Assembly: GCF_033095805.1 (NCBI RefSeq)
Contig: NZ_CP109901.1
Coordinates: 124,001-188,000 of the forward strand
Source: Serratia sp. UGAL515B_01
Lineage (GTDB): Bacteria > Pseudomonadota > Gammaproteobacteria > Enterobacterales > Enterobacteriaceae
Direction of reading: 5' to 3'
DNA: 64,000 nt
Shown here: positions 25,249 through 36,056 of the stretch, piece by piece
Numbering within the stretch: position 1 is the first letter of the stretch
Layout: each line of letters begins with the position of its first letter
The notes under the pieces: generated by a model
What the model saw: the letters and a program-made list of their open reading frames with translations, nothing else
What the model was told of the DNA's origin: nothing
Database searches by the model: none
Position numbers and translations under genes: made by a program

Positions 25249-25374
25249 ATATACCCGAGTTACTTCAACTTCACAGGTAGGCGTAACTGAACAAACCTAG
25301 TAGCTTGGCAATCCAACCTACTAGGTTGAGTTAAGGCAGCCAACATCGTTGAGGTTTGGAGAGCATTGGGTATA
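25249..25374. repeat. ERIC-like repeat between infB and rbfA
   Basis: About 126 bp bounded by ATACCCGAGTTACTTCAA and GCATTGGGTATA, inverted ends like the other elements here. The central part (CTAGTAGCTTGGCAATCCAACCTACTAG) still folds but has diverged from the ERIC core. It is transcribed within the nusA operon. Confidence 0.5.
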
Positions 25375-25436
25375 GTTTGTTCGGGGGGCCTATGCCAAAA
25401 GGTATAGATCCCCCGATTTGTCTGGAGGATACTCAA

Positions 25437-25847
25437 ATGGCAAAAGAATTCAGCCGCGGTCAACGCGTGGCACAAGAGATGCAAAAAGAGATTGCTATCA
25501 TTTTGCAACGCGAAGTCAAAGACCCGCGCATCGGCATGGCAACCGTTTCAGGTGTAGAAGTTTCGCGTGATTTAGCGTACGCAAAAGTCTACGTTACATT
25601 CCTGAACGTTCTGACTGAAAACCACGATCCAGATCTGGTAACCAACGGCATTAAAGCGTTGCAGGACGCTTCCGGCTATATCCGTACATTGCTAGGTAAA
25701 GCGATGCGCCTGCGTGTGGTGCCGGAGCTGACATTCTCTTATGATAATTCACTGGTTGAAGGCATGCGTATGTCCAACCTGGTGACGAATGTAGTGAAGC
25801 ACGACGCTGAACGCCGTTCCGCATCAGGCGATGATGAGGAGGCTTAA
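25437..25847 (+). CDS. rbfA: Ribosome-binding factor A
   Basis: KH-fold 30S maturation and cold-shock factor. 136 residues. Family start [16 protein letters not shown] preceded by GGAGG; the open frame runs 27 codons further up into the repeat, which is ignored. Conserved VKDPRIG and [11 protein letters not shown]. Its stop overlaps the truB start by one base (TAATG). Confidence 0.96.
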   Translation: MAKEFSRGQRVAQEMQKEIAIILQREVKDPRIGMATVSGVEVSRDLAYAKVYVTFLNVLTENHDPDLVTNGIKALQDASGYIRTLLGKAMRLRVVPELTFSYDNSLVEGMRMSNLVTNVVKHDAERRSASGDDEEA

Positions 25848-26791
25848 TGAGTCGCCCCCGCCGTCGTGGCCGTGACATCCACGGTGTATTACTGTTGGAT
25901 AAACCGCAGGGGCTATCGTCTAACGACGCCCTGCAAAAAGTAAAGCGTATCTATAATGCTAATCGTGCGGGCCATACGGGAGCGCTTGATCCACTGGCGA
26001 CCGGCATGCTGCCAATCTGCCTCGGTGAAGCGACTAAGTTCTCTCAATACTTGCTTGATTCAGATAAACGTTATCGTGTGATTGCTCGCTTGGGCCAGCG
26101 TACCGACACGTCGGATGCTGATGGACAAGTCGTTCAAGAACGGCCTGTGAATTTCACACATGTTCAGCTTGATGCAGCTCTTGAAACTTTCCGCGGTGAT
26201 ATTCAGCAAGTGCCCTCCATGTATTCCGCGCTGAAATTCCAGGGCAAAAAGTTGTATGAATATGCTCGGCAGGGTATTGAAGTGCCGCGAGAGTCACGCA
26301 GCATTACAGTTTATGAGTTACAGTTTATCCGCTGGGAAGGGGATGAACTGGAGTTGGAGATCCACTGCTCGAAAGGTACCTATATTCGCACCATTACCGA
26401 CGATCTCGGTGAGTTACTGGGCTGTGGAGCGCATGTGGTTTATCTGCGTCGTCTGCAAGTAGCAAAGTACCCGATCGCCCGCATGGTCACGCTGGAAAAG
26501 CTAAACGCTTTACTGGAACAGGCTCAGGAGCAGGATATCGTGCCTAGCGTACTGCTCGATCCGTTGTTGATGCCAATGGACAGCCCCGCTGAAGACTTTC
26601 CAGAAGTGAATCTGCTGCCAGCGGTAGCCGCTTACGTTAAGCAGGGCCAACCGGTACAGGCCGCCAGCGCACCTATTTCCGGTTTGGTACGTATCACCGA
26701 AGGTGAAACACGAAAATTTATCGGTATTGGCGAGATTTCTGATGATGGCAGAGTTGCACCGCGCCGTCTGGTTGTAGAATATTTCGACTGA
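25847..26791 (+). CDS. truB: tRNA pseudouridine-55 synthase
   Basis: Makes psi55 in the T loop of elongator tRNAs. 314 residues. Catalytic Asp48 lies in [17 protein letters not shown]-terminal [18 protein letters not shown] is the conserved opening. The C-terminal PUA-like domain follows residue 250. Translationally coupled to rbfA. Confidence 0.97.
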   Translation: MSRPRRRGRDIHGVLLLDKPQGLSSNDALQKVKRIYNANRAGHTGALDPLATGMLPICLGEATKFSQYLLDSDKRYRVIARLGQRTDTSDADGQVVQERPVNFTHVQLDAALETFRGDIQQVPSMYSALKFQGKKLYEYARQGIEVPRESRSITVYELQFIRWEGDELELEIHCSKGTYIRTITDDLGELLGCGAHVVYLRRLQVAKYPIARMVTLEKLNALLEQAQEQDIVPSVLLDPLLMPMDSPAEDFPEVNLLPAVAAYVKQGQPVQAASAPISGLVRITEGETRKFIGIGEISDDGRVAPRRLVVEYFD

Positions 26792-26922
26792 GCAGCTGGC
26801 ACTGCCGTCCCTGATAGCTTGAAGGATATTAGGGATAAGGGTAGAATAGCGCGGCTTATGCATTGGGTTGCTGAATTAGAGATCGGCGCCTGTATTTATT
26901 TTCTATAATCTGGAGTATTACA

Positions 26923-27192
26923 ATGTCTCTAAGTGTTGAAGCTAAAGCTAAAATTGTAGCTGACTTCGGTCGTGGTACTAACGACAGCGGTTCTACTGAA
27001 GTTCAGGTTGCTCTGTTGACTGCACAGATTAACCATCTGCAAGGTCACTTCTCTGAACATAAAAAAGATCACCACAGCCGTCGTGGTCTGCTGCGTATGG
27101 TTTCTCAGCGTCGTAAGCTGCTGGACTACCTGAAGCGTAAAGATGTAGCGCGTTATACCAGTCTGATCGAACGCCTGGGTCTGCGTCGTTAA
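26923..27192 (+). CDS. rpsO: 30S ribosomal protein S15
   Basis: 89 residues, full length, an early-binding 16S rRNA protein. Conserved [20 protein letters not shown] and [21 protein letters not shown]. coli S15 represses its own mRNA through a leader pseudoknot; the 131-bp leader here could do so but I did not fold it. Confidence 0.98.
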   Translation: MSLSVEAKAKIVADFGRGTNDSGSTEVQVALLTAQINHLQGHFSEHKKDHHSRRGLLRMVSQRRKLLDYLKRKDVARYTSLIERLGLRR

Positions 27193-27210
27193 TCTAGTGA
27201 GTTTCAGAGG

Positions 27211-27237
27211 AAAGGGGCCTATTTGGGCCCCTTTTTT
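27211..27237 (+). terminator. rpsO terminator
   Basis: Stem AAAGGGGCC with GGCCCCTTT followed by a T run, 19 bp after the rpsO stop. pnp lies beyond, partly fed by read-through as in E. coli. Confidence 0.85.
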
Positions 27238-27296
27238 CTAGGAAGCCTAAGCAAATCAGGTTAATGTATTAGAGGCGCTTCCATTACAGAGGTTCG

Positions 27297-27352
27297 CGCG
27301 GCTAATGAGAACCCTTATCACAACTAGAGGGTGAGGACTCCCATTAGTCGCG
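27297..27352 (+). promoter_or_regulatory. pnp leader stem-loop (RNase III processing site)
   Basis: CGCGGCTAATG (27297-27307) pairs with CATTAGTCGCG (27342-27352, one G-T pair), with additional pairing inside, giving a long hairpin 83 nt before the pnp start. E. coli pnp mRNA has an equivalent stem cut by RNase III, after which PNPase degrades the fragment and represses itself; the same mechanism is inferred. The E. coli sRNA SraG maps to this interval. Confidence 0.7.
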
Positions 27353-27434
27353 AGGATGTAGTGAGAAGACAAGTTAAGTCAAAGGCGTGTCGAGTCGTCA
27401 ACACGATTACACGTCGTCAATCAAGGATCAAATT

Positions 27435-29549
27435 TTGCTGACACCGATCATTCGCAAATTCCAATATGGCCAACATACTGTCACTATTGAGACAGGTATG
27501 ATGGCACGTCAAGCCACTGCAGCCGTGATGGTGAGCATGGATGACACCGCAGTCTTCGTCACCGTTGTTGGCCAAAAAAAAGCTAAGCCAGGCCAGAGTT
27601 TCTTTCCACTGACCGTAAACTACCAAGAACGTACTTACGCCGTTGGCCGCATCCCTGGCAGTTTCTTCCGCCGTGAAGGCCGTCCGAGCGAAGGCGAAAC
27701 CCTGACTTCACGTCTGATTGACCGTCCAATCCGCCCGCTGTTTCCTGATAGCTTCCTCAATGAAGTACAGGTGATCGCGACGGTGGTTTCCGTCAACCCG
27801 CAGGTTAACCCTGACATTGTTGCAATGATCGGCGCTTCTGCTGCATTGAGCCTATCAGGTATTCCGTTCAATGGCCCAATTGGTGCTGCGCGTGTGGGTT
27901 ACATCAATGACCAGTATGTGCTGAACCCAACAACTGATGAGCTGAAAGAAAGCCGCCTGGACCTGGTTGTCGCCGGTACTGCAGGTGCGGTGCTGATGGT
28001 AGAGTCCGAAGCTGACGTGTTGAGTGAAGACCAGATGCTCGGCGCAGTAGTTTTCGGCCATGAACAGCAGCAAGTCGTGATCGAAAACATTAATGCTTTG
28101 GTTCGTGATGCCGGCAAACCGAAGTGGGACTGGCAGCCAGCCCCTGTCAATGAAGCATTGCATGCTCGCGTTGCGGAATTGGCAGAAAGTCGTCTTGGCG
28201 ATGCTTATCATATTACTGAAAAGCAGGAACGTTACGCTCAGGTCGATGCGATCAAAGACAGCGTAGTGGAAACTCTGCTGGCGCAAGACGAAACGCTGGA
28301 TATGGGTGAAATTCAGGATATCTTGGGCATCGTTGAGAAAAACGTGGTGCGTAGCCGAGTACTTCGCGGCGAGCCTCGCATCGATGGTCGTGAGAAAGAC
28401 ATGATCCGTGGTCTGGATGTTCGTACCGGTGTTTTACCGCGTACTCACGGTTCTGCCTTGTTCACTCGTGGTGAGACTCAAGCACTAGTTACCGCGACTC
28501 TGGGCACCGCACGTGATGCACAGAGTATTGATGAACTAATGGGCGAGAAAACCGATAATTTCCTGTTCCACTATAATTTCCCTCCGTATTCTGTAGGTGA
28601 AACCGGCATGGTGGGCTCACCAAAGCGTCGTGAAATCGGTCATGGCCGTCTGGCAAAACGCGGCGTATTGGCTATGATGCCTAAACCGGAAGATTTCCCA
28701 TATACTGTACGCGTGGTGTCTGAGATTACCGAATCTAATGGTTCTTCTTCAATGGCCTCCGTCTGTGGTGCATCTTTGGCATTGATGGACGCGGGTGTGC
28801 CAATCAAGGCTGCGGTTGCAGGTATTGCAATGGGTTTGGTGAAAGAAGAAGAAAATTTTGTGGTCCTGTCTGATATTTTAGGTGATGAAGATCATCTGGG
28901 CGATATGGACTTCAAAGTAGCGGGTAGCCGCGAAGGTATTACCGCCCTGCAGATGGACATAAAAATTGAAGGTATCACTCGTGAGATCATGCAGGTCGCA
29001 CTGAATCAGGCCAAAGGTGCTCGTTTGCACATTCTGAGCGTGATGGAGCAGGCAATTAGCATACCGCGTGGCGATATCTCCGAGTTTGCTCCGCGTATTC
29101 ATACCATTAAGATCAATCCAGACAAGATCAAAGATGTTATCGGCAAAGGTGGTTCCGTGATCCGTGCATTGACCGAAGAAACGGGTACTACTATTGAAAT
29201 TGAAGATGATGGTACGGTGAAAATCGCTGCTACTGATGGTGATAAAGCGAAATATGCCATTCGCCGTATAGAAGAGATCACCGCCGAGATTGAAGTTGGC
29301 CGAGTGTATCAGGGTAAAGTTACCCGTATCGTTGATTTTGGTGCGTTCGTAGCTATCGGCGGCGGTAAAGAAGGTCTGGTGCATATTTCTCAAATTGCGG
29401 ACAAGCGTGTTGAGAAAGTGACCGATTATCTGCAAATGGGGCAGGATGTACCGGTTAAGGTACTGGAAGTTGATCGTCAGGGCCGCGTGCGTCTTAGCAT
29501 CAAAGAAGCAACGGCGCCAGAGACTGCTCCTTTACCAGAAGCAGAGTAA
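27435..29549 (+). CDS. pnp: Polynucleotide phosphorylase
   Basis: 3'-5' phosphorolytic exoribonuclease, degradosome component. 704 residues when begun at TTG 27435 ([16 protein letters not shown]), the E. coli-type TTG start with AAGGA upstream; the 16-codon upstream extension is discarded. Two RNase PH domains (first with [12 protein letters not shown], second with [12 protein letters not shown]), a KH domain ([18 protein letters not shown]) and an S1 domain ([18 protein letters not shown]). A weak hairpin (29566-29591) follows before nlpI. Confidence 0.97.
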   Translation: MLTPIIRKFQYGQHTVTIETGMMARQATAAVMVSMDDTAVFVTVVGQKKAKPGQSFFPLTVNYQERTYAVGRIPGSFFRREGRPSEGETLTSRLIDRPIRPLFPDSFLNEVQVIATVVSVNPQVNPDIVAMIGASAALSLSGIPFNGPIGAARVGYINDQYVLNPTTDELKESRLDLVVAGTAGAVLMVESEADVLSEDQMLGAVVFGHEQQQVVIENINALVRDAGKPKWDWQPAPVNEALHARVAELAESRLGDAYHITEKQERYAQVDAIKDSVVETLLAQDETLDMGEIQDILGIVEKNVVRSRVLRGEPRIDGREKDMIRGLDVRTGVLPRTHGSALFTRGETQALVTATLGTARDAQSIDELMGEKTDNFLFHYNFPPYSVGETGMVGSPKRREIGHGRLAKRGVLAMMPKPEDFPYTVRVVSEITESNGSSSMASVCGASLALMDAGVPIKAAVAGIAMGLVKEEENFVVLSDILGDEDHLGDMDFKVAGSREGITALQMDIKIEGITREIMQVALNQAKGARLHILSVMEQAISIPRGDISEFAPRIHTIKINPDKIKDVIGKGGSVIRALTEETGTTIEIEDDGTVKIAATDGDKAKYAIRRIEEITAEIEVGRVYQGKVTRIVDFGAFVAIGGGKEGLVHISQIADKRVEKVTDYLQMGQDVPVKVLEVDRQGRVRLSIKEATAPETAPLPEAE

Positions 29550-29673
29550 CTATATCAGCAGTTTCACAGCCCTTGAGTAGGCAGGGGCTGTTCTTACATA
29601 GCGGGTAGGATACTCGTGTATTCACAAGCGGAGGACAGGACGGTCATCCAATGTTTGTCTTCGGGAGTGGGAA

Positions 29674-30558
29674 ATGAAGCCTTTCTTGCGCTGGTGTTAC
29701 GTTGCGACAGCACTATTGCTGGCAGGATGCAGCAACCAGGATTGGCGTAAAGACGACGTTCTTGCTATTCCGCTGCAGCCAACGCTGCAGCAGGAAGTGA
29801 TCTTGGCGCGTATGGAACAAATACTTGCCAGCCGGGCACTGACGGACGATGAGCGTGCGCAGCTTTTATATGAACGCGGTGTGTTGTATGATATACTCGG
29901 ACTGCGTGCACTAGCGCGCAATGATTTTTCGCAAGCGTTGGCGATACGTCCTGATATGCCAGAGGTTTTCAACTACTTAGGCATTTATTTAACGCAGGCA
30001 GGCAATTTTGATGCTGCCTATGAAGCGTTTGATTCGGTACTAGAACTTGATCCAACTTACAACTACGCGCGTTTAAACCGGGGCATCGCACTTTATTATG
30101 GCGGCCGCTTCTTGTTGGCGCAGGATGATCTGCAGGCGTTTTATCAAGACGACCCAAACGATCCCTTCCGTTCTTTATGGCTTTATCTAGCGGAAAGAGA
30201 AATCGATCCCGATAAGGCAACCGTAGCGCTACAGCAGCGTTATGAAAAAGCGGACAGAGGGGAATGGGGATGGAATATTGTCGAATTCTACCTGAGCAAA
30301 ATTAGCGAAAAAACGCTGATGGAAAAGCTCAAGGCAGATGCAACGGATAACACTTCGCTCGCTGAGCATCTCAGTGAAACTGACTTCTATTTAGGTAAGC
30401 ATTACCTAAGTCTGGGGGACAAGAACACCGCTTCGGCGCTGTTCAAACTGACGGTGGCTAACAACGTTCATAATTTTGTTGAGCACCGCTATGCATTGTT
30501 GGAATTGGCGCTGTTAGGCCAAGAACAAGACGACCTATCGGAATCGGACCAGCAATAG
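29674..30558 (+). CDS. nlpI: Lipoprotein NlpI
   Basis: 294 residues, the E. coli length. Type II signal peptide with lipobox LLAGC (Cys19) and Ser at +2, predicting outer-membrane anchoring. TPR repeats follow (for example [32 protein letters not shown]). In E. coli NlpI is an adaptor for the protease Prc that degrades the endopeptidase MepS, and scaffolds peptidoglycan enzymes. Same place, between pnp and deaD. Confidence 0.96.
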   Translation: MKPFLRWCYVATALLLAGCSNQDWRKDDVLAIPLQPTLQQEVILARMEQILASRALTDDERAQLLYERGVLYDILGLRALARNDFSQALAIRPDMPEVFNYLGIYLTQAGNFDAAYEAFDSVLELDPTYNYARLNRGIALYYGGRFLLAQDDLQAFYQDDPNDPFRSLWLYLAEREIDPDKATVALQQRYEKADRGEWGWNIVEFYLSKISEKTLMEKLKADATDNTSLAEHLSETDFYLGKHYLSLGDKNTASALFKLTVANNVHNFVEHRYALLELALLGQEQDDLSESDQQ

Positions 30559-30569
30559 CTGACGGACAC

Positions 30570-30695
30570 TATACCCAATAGATTTCGGGTTGCGGCAAGG
30601 TGGATAATCGAACGGATCCCCGGGAACTTAGTTGACTAAGTGACGAGGAGCAGCGAGAGCAGCCAACGCAGCGGCAACGTGAAAAATGAAGGGTA
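30570..30695. repeat. ERIC-like repeat downstream of nlpI
   Basis: About 126 bp with inverted ends TATACCCAATAGATTTCGGG and AAAAATGAAGGGTA and an ERIC-like core (GGATCCCCGGGAACTTAG followed by CTAAGTGACGAGGAG). Lies in the nlpI-deaD spacer. Confidence 0.65.
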
Positions 30696-30730
30696 ATCAG
30701 CCTGATATACCTTGGTTGTTTAACCAAAGT

Positions 30731-30758
30731 AATCGCCTTAGCGGGCGATGGCTTTTTT
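30731..30758 (+). terminator. Possible terminator upstream of yrbN/deaD
   Basis: ATCGCC / GGCGAT-type stem followed by GGCTTTTTT. Likely ends nlpI transcripts and leaves deaD to its own promoter. Confidence 0.5.
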
Positions 30759-30799
30759 GTCTGTTTTATAATCCAATTTGAGCCGGTTCACACTTTTCA

Positions 30800-30880
30800 A
30801 TGAAAATGACTGAAAATTTTCTCGACGAGTTATGTAGACTGGCTGCCATTATTAATGAGGCACGTGTACATGACTACTGA
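30800..30880 (+). CDS. yrbN: YrbN, small leader peptide overlapping deaD
   Basis: A 26-codon frame starting [19 protein letters not shown] and ending ARVHDY. It matches the small E. coli protein YrbN, which occupies the same place. Its last 11 bases overlap the deaD start in another frame, an arrangement that suggests translational coupling of the cold-shock helicase to this ORF. The ribosome site in front is weak. The family is otherwise of unknown function. Confidence 0.8.
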   Translation: MKMTENFLDELCRLAAIINEARVHDY

Positions 30881-32789
30881 GTTTGAAACCTCTTTTGCTG
30901 ACCTGGGGCTATCTGCTCCGATCATTTCTGCTCTGACCGATCTGGGCTATGAAAAACCATCACCAATCCAGGCTGAGTGTATTCCTCACCTGTTGAATGG
31001 CCGCGACGTGCTTGGCATGGCGCAGACAGGAAGTGGCAAGACCGCAGCGTTTTCGCTGCCTTTGTTGCACAATCTTGATGCAACTCTTAAAGCACCACAA
31101 ATTCTAGTGCTGGCACCTACCCGTGAACTGGCGGTTCAGGTGGCTGAAGCTATGACCGATTTCTCCAAACATATGCACGGTGTTAACGTAGTGGCACTGT
31201 ACGGTGGCCAGCGTTACGACGTGCAACTGCGAGCACTGCGTCAAGGCCCACAAATTGTAGTCGGTACTCCGGGCCGTCTGTTAGATCACCTGAAACGTGG
31301 CACGTTGAATCTCTCTGGTTTGAAAGGCTTGGTGCTGGACGAAGCTGACGAAATGCTGCGTATGGGCTTTATTGAAGATGTAGAAACCATCATGGCGGAG
31401 ATCCCGGCAGAGCATCAGACCGCATTGTTCTCTGCAACCATGCCGGAAGCGATTCGCCGTATTACCCGTCGCTTTATGAAAGAGCCACAGGAAGTCCGTA
31501 TTCAGTCTAGTATCACGACTCGTCCAGATATCAGCCAGAGCTACTGGACTGTGCATGGGATGCGTAAAAACGAAGCTTTGGTGCGTTTCCTGGAGTCTGA
31601 AGACTTTGATGCAGCGATCATCTTCGTGCGTACCAAGAATGCGACCCTTGAAGTGGCCGAAGCGTTGGAGCGCAGTGGCTACAATAGCGCAGCACTGAAT
31701 GGTGACATGAACCAGGCCCTGCGTGAGCAAACACTAGAACGTCTGAAGGATGGCCGTCTGGATATTCTGATCGCCACCGATGTTGCAGCTCGTGGTCTGG
31801 ACGTTGAGCGTATCAGCCTGGTTGTAAACTATGATATTCCTATGGATTCAGAGTCTTACGTTCACCGTATCGGCCGTACTGGTCGTGCTGGTCGTGCTGG
31901 CCGTGCGCTGTTGTTCGTTGAGAATCGTGAACGTCGCCTGCTGCGTAACATTGAACGCACCATGAAACTGACTATTCCCGAAGTTGAACTGCCAAATGCA
32001 GCACTGTTGGGTGAACGTCGCCTGGCCAAGTTTGCTGCTAAAGTACAGCAACAGCTGGAAAGCAGCGATCTGGATATGTATCGTGCACTACTGGCTAAGC
32101 TGCAACCCGCAGAAGAGCTGGATATGGAAACGCTGGCAGCAGCATTGTTGAAAATGGCTCAGGGTGAACGCCCTCTGATATTGCCACCAGATCCAGTATT
32201 CAAGCCGCGTCAACGACGTGAGTTCAACGAACGAGACGATCGTGGCAGTGATCGTCGTCGCGATCCACGTCCAGATGGCCGTGAGGGTGGGGATCGTCCA
32301 CGCCGTGAGCGTCGTGACGTGGGTGAAATGCAGTTGTATCGCATTGAAGTGGGCCGTGATGATGGTGTCGAAGTTCGCCATATTGTTGGTGCAATTGCTA
32401 ACGAAGGTGATATCAGCAGCCGCTATATTGGTAACATTAAGCTCTTTGCCTCTCACTCGACTATCGAATTACCGAAAGGTATGCCGGGTGAGATCCTGAA
32501 TCACTTCACGCGTACTCGTATTCTGAACAAGCCGATGAACATGCAACTACTCGGTGACGCACAACCAAATGAACGTCGTGAACGTCGTGAAGGTAACGGT
32601 GGTGAGCGTCGTGGTGGAGCACGCCCATTTAGCGGTGAACGCCGTGAAGGGGCCGGTGCTCCACGTCGTTCTTTCGGTGAGCGCCGTGAAGGTGGTAACG
32701 CGGGTGGTGAACGCCGTACCGCCAAACCAGCAGCTCGTCGTGACGATGCCGCGCCAGCTACGGCCCGCCGTCGTTTCGGTGATGCATAA
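30870..32789 (+). CDS. deaD: ATP-dependent RNA helicase DeaD/CsdA
   Basis: Cold-shock DEAD-box helicase acting in 50S assembly and mRNA decay. 639 residues. Q motif [45 protein letters not shown] and [11 protein letters not shown], then an RNA-binding domain ([21 protein letters not shown]) and a C-terminal tail rich in ERRE/GGER repeats that probably contacts RNA. Start at 30870, with GAGG nine bases upstream, inside the end of yrbN. Confidence 0.97.
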   Translation: MTTEFETSFADLGLSAPIISALTDLGYEKPSPIQAECIPHLLNGRDVLGMAQTGSGKTAAFSLPLLHNLDATLKAPQILVLAPTRELAVQVAEAMTDFSKHMHGVNVVALYGGQRYDVQLRALRQGPQIVVGTPGRLLDHLKRGTLNLSGLKGLVLDEADEMLRMGFIEDVETIMAEIPAEHQTALFSATMPEAIRRITRRFMKEPQEVRIQSSITTRPDISQSYWTVHGMRKNEALVRFLESEDFDAAIIFVRTKNATLEVAEALERSGYNSAALNGDMNQALREQTLERLKDGRLDILIATDVAARGLDVERISLVVNYDIPMDSESYVHRIGRTGRAGRAGRALLFVENRERRLLRNIERTMKLTIPEVELPNAALLGERRLAKFAAKVQQQLESSDLDMYRALLAKLQPAEELDMETLAAALLKMAQGERPLILPPDPVFKPRQRREFNERDDRGSDRRRDPRPDGREGGDRPRRERRDVGEMQLYRIEVGRDDGVEVRHIVGAIANEGDISSRYIGNIKLFASHSTIELPKGMPGEILNHFTRTRILNKPMNMQLLGDAQPNERRERREGNGGERRGGARPFSGERREGAGAPRRSFGERREGGNAGGERRTAKPAARRDDAAPATARRRFGDA

Positions 32790-32886
32790 TTGCTGATATG
32801 GCCGCTTAGGCTTCATCAATACAAAAACCGGCCTGTGGACTAATGTTGATCGTTTAAGGATTAACTGCCGATCCAGTCGCTGGTGT

Positions 32887-32921
32887 AAAAAGGGTCCATG
32901 TTCACACATGGGCCCTTTTTT
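32887..32921 (+). terminator. deaD terminator
   Basis: Long stem AAAAAGGGTCCATGT with ACATGGGCCCTTTTT (one G-T pair) and a final T run, about 100 bp after the deaD stop. Confidence 0.85.
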
Positions 32922-33197
32922 AATGGAACTTTCACTGGCGTTATGCGCGCCAGGCGTGTTTTAGAGCCTTGCTGACCTAAAGCCAAGGTTTTACTCTTAC
33001 TGATATAGGGCGATGTTGTTTAAATCATCATTTAATCAATTGGTTAAAGGTTTTAACTGCTGGATAGTCACTTTAAGTGGCATAGGCATATGTCTAGCCT
33101 TAAGTCTGGTTTTTTTATACCTTAAATCGAGGCAAACTCCGTTAACAGGCGTATTATCTGACAGTTTAATTTACGGACTATGAGTGCAGGGGATGCC
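32922..33197. other. Spacer between deaD and yedE
   Basis: About 276 AT-rich bp with no supported gene. In E. coli the tryptophan permease gene mtr lies next to deaD; it is absent here. Presumably contains the yedE promoter, with no box that I can assign. Confidence 0.4.
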
Positions 33198-34411
33198 ATG
33201 AGCTGGCAGCAATTCAAATCTCAATACTTGGTGCGCTTTTGGGCACCTATGCCCGCGGTGATCGCCACTGGGATACTTTCTACTTACTATTTCGGTATGA
33301 CAGGCACCTTCTGGGCTGTGACGGGGGAATTTACCCGCTGGGGTGGGCACGTATTGCAATGGTTTGGCTTTCACCCTGAACAGTGGGGGTACTTTAAGGT
33401 GATAGGTCTCCAGGGGACACCGTTGGAGCGTATAGATGGACGAATGATTATCGGTATGTTTGCTGGCTGTATTGCCGCTGCATTATGGGCTAACAATATA
33501 AAACTTCGCATGCCGCAACACCGCATTCGTATTGTACAGGCATTATTGGGGGGATTATTGCCGGTTTCGGGGCGCGTTTAGCTATGGGATGCAACTTGGC
33601 AGCCTTCTTTACCGGTATTCCACAGTTTTCCCTGCATGCCTGGTTCTTTGCGCTGGCGACTGCGATAGGTTCTTACTTCGGTGCCAAATTTACTCTGCTG
33701 CCAATATTCCGTATTCCTCTAAAGCTGCAAAAAGTTAACGCAGCTTCGCCATTAACGCAAAAACTTGATCAGGCACGCCGTCGCTTCCGATTGGGAATGA
33801 TGATTTTTTGCCTTGCGATTGCCTGGTCGCTGTGGACGCTGTTTGATGCACCCACAATGGGTATTGCCATGCTGTTTGGCATAGGCTTCGGTTTGCTGAT
33901 AGAACGGGCGCAGATCTGCTTTACCTCGGCATTTCGTGATTTGTGGATCACTGGCCGTACCCACATGGCCAAGGCGATTATTCTTGGCATGGCGGTGAGC
34001 GCCATCGGTATCTTCAGCTATGTACAGCTAGGGGTCGAACCGAAGATTATGTGGGCTGGGCCAAACGCTGTACTGGGTGGCTTGCTGTTCGGTTTCGGCA
34101 TTGTGCTTGCCGGTGGTTGTGAAACTGGTTGGATGTACCGCGCGGTTGAAGGGCAGATCCATTACTGGTGGGTCGGTTTGGGCAATATTATCGGCGCTAC
34201 ACTGCTGGCTTATTATTGGGATGCTCTGTCGCCTGTGCTTGCCACCCGTTACGACAAGATCAACCTGTTGGATACCTTCGGGCCAATCGGCGGACTGCTG
34301 GTAACCTATCTACTGTTAGCGATTGCCTTTGCCGCTATGCTGGGGTGGGAGAAACGTTTTTTTCGCACCAAATTGGATATGCAAAAGGTGAATTTGAGGA
34401 GTGAAGTATGA
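33198..34411 (+). pseudogene. yedE: YedE/YeeE-family sulfur/selenium transporter, frameshifted
   Basis: Two overlapping frames together give a full YedE: MSWQQFKSQYLVRFWAPMPA through IVQALLGG in the first frame, then GIIAGFGARLAMGCNLAAFF to the end in another. The break is a run of six G at 33548-33553; a seventh G would restore LLGGIIAGFGAR. As written, translation stops at 33581 after 127 residues. Intact relatives are inner-membrane proteins with about ten spans and conserved cysteines (GCNLAAFF, GGCETGW), linked to selenium or sulfur metabolism. The stop overlaps yedF (ATGA). Whether this is a real mutation, a slippage switch or a sequencing error cannot be told. Confidence 0.85.
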
Positions 34412-34647
34412 AACAGGTAGAATTGGTGCCGGATTACCGCCTGGATATGGTCGGAGAGCCTTGCCCATATCCGGCAGTAGCAACGTTGGAAGCGATGCCG
34501 CAGCTAAAGGTGGGCGAAATACTGGAAGTGATCAGTGATTGTCCGCAGTCGATCAATAACATTCCTCTCGATGCACGGAACCATGGCTACACCGTGTTGG
34601 ATATTCAGCAGGATGGCCCAACGATTCGTTATCTGATCCAACGTTGA
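34408..34647 (+). CDS. yedF: YedF, TusA-like sulfur-carrier family protein
   Basis: 79 residues with the SirA/TusA motif GEPCPYPAVATLEAMPQLK (CPxP) carrying the single reactive cysteine of this family, and the conserved DCPQSINNIPLDARNHGY. It overlaps the yedE stop by four bases, so its translation is probably coupled to the downstream half of yedE. The yedE-yedF pair is conserved in enterobacteria; a role in selenium or sulfur trafficking is inferred from family and pairing. Confidence 0.92.
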   Translation: MKQVELVPDYRLDMVGEPCPYPAVATLEAMPQLKVGEILEVISDCPQSINNIPLDARNHGYTVLDIQQDGPTIRYLIQR

Positions 34648-34683
34648 AAGCGTCCTGGGCGCCTTGATGGCGCCCGTACTGAT

Positions 34684-34809
34684 GCTCGTCAGTCTGTGTG
34701 TTGGCTGGGTTTGTTAGCCCCTGTCACAGAGTAGTTATCCGTGCTCCCAGGTGCTATGAACCTCATCCTACGGGCTACCGCTTGCCACCTGCATGCAACT
34801 CGAATTATT
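34684..34809. repeat. Degenerate ERIC-like repeat
   Basis: About 126 bp ending in GCATGCAACTCGAATTATTA, the same end as the other elements, with a decayed centre (CCCCTGTCACAGAGTAGTTAT). It reaches the stop codon of the neighbouring monooxygenase gene. Confidence 0.45.
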
Positions 34810-35827
34810 AGAGCGCACCTTTCACTAAATCATTTTTTACCCCGGCAACGATCTCGAACGAACGCAAGCGTGCTCGATGATCGAAGATCTGACCATTGAC
34901 CATGATTTCATCCGCAGCGGTTTCATATAGTAAATTCTGCAATCCTTGGCGAACAGTGCTTTCGTTGCCGATGACTGACATACGCAACGCTTGCTCAACC
35001 CCATATTGCTCACCAGCGCTCCACAATGCGTGGATGTTGTCTACCGGTGGGGGGAGCGGACCCGGCGAGCCACGGCGCAGGTTAATGAATTGCTGTTGCA
35101 TAGAGGTAAACAGGAAACGGGCATTGTTATCACTCTCGGCAGCGATCACATTCACACATACCATTGCATAGGCCTTCTGACACTGTTTTGAAGGTGTGAA
35201 ATTTTCACGGTAAAGCGCCAAGGCTTGGAACAACATATCTGGTGCAAAGTGAGACGCAAAAGCAAAAGGCAAGCCGAGTTTTGCCGCTAGCTGCGCACTG
35301 TAGAGGCTAGAGCCTAACAACCAGATGGGGATATTTAATCCTTGGCCTGGTACCGCTTGTACTTTTTGCCCTGGCTGCACTTCACCAAAATAAAGCTGCA
35401 ATTCCTGTACGTCACGAGGGAAGTTATCCACCTCGCTAGAGAGATTGCGGCGCAGTGCCATCATCGTGCGTTGGTCTGTTCCCGGTGCCCTGCCAAGTCC
35501 CAGGTCGATACGTCCCGGATAGAGTGATTCTAGGGTACCGAACTGTTCCGCAATTACCAGTGGTGCATGGTTTGGCAACATCACGCCACCGGAGCCCAGA
35601 CGGATACGTTGTGTTCCTGCTGCCAGATATCCTAGCAACACCGATGTAGCCGCACTGCCGATACCTGTCATATTGTGGTGTTCTGCCAGCCAGTAACGCT
35701 GATAGCCCCACTTTTCGGTGTGTTGGGCCAGATCCAATGAGGAATGAAACGCATCGCGCGCTTTTGCTCCCTGTGGGATCGGGGATAAATCGAGTACCGA
35801 AAGTGGCACCTGTATATTTTGAGGCAT
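34808..35827 (-). CDS. yhbW: Luciferase-like flavin-dependent monooxygenase YhbW
   Basis: 339 residues of the bacterial luciferase-like (F420/FMN) superfamily. Seen: [62 protein letters not shown] and [11 protein letters not shown]. It matches E. coli YhbW, whose substrate is unknown. The frame continues 30 codons upstream; [16 protein letters not shown] is chosen from family alignment, with MDDEMPQ four codons earlier as an alternative. Same strand as ubiV but 229 bp away, so probably its own unit. Confidence 0.88.
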   Translation of the reverse strand: MPQNIQVPLSVLDLSPIPQGAKARDAFHSSLDLAQHTEKWGYQRYWLAEHHNMTGIGSAATSVLLGYLAAGTQRIRLGSGGVMLPNHAPLVIAEQFGTLESLYPGRIDLGLGRAPGTDQRTMMALRRNLSSEVDNFPRDVQELQLYFGEVQPGQKVQAVPGQGLNIPIWLLGSSLYSAQLAAKLGLPFAFASHFAPDMLFQALALYRENFTPSKQCQKAYAMVCVNVIAAESDNNARFLFTSMQQQFINLRRGSPGPLPPPVDNIHALWSAGEQYGVEQALRMSVIGNESTVRQGLQNLLYETAADEIMVNGQIFDHRARLRSFEIVAGVKNDLVKGAL

Positions 35828-36056
35828 TTCATCGTCCATTTTGCTGTTACCCAAATGGGTTGGGCAGGGGATTTCACTTAAAGGGCGAACGCAGGGATCT
35901 GCAAACTGTGTCAGCATAATTCAAATGACGGATGAAAAAGAGGGTATATGTGCTTGTACTACTTTCTCGGTTCTCATGGGGGAGAGCTGAAATTGACATG
36001 AGAGATAGCGACATCAGGGCAATAACGTGCCTCTTTTACTGCCCTGCGTATAATAA

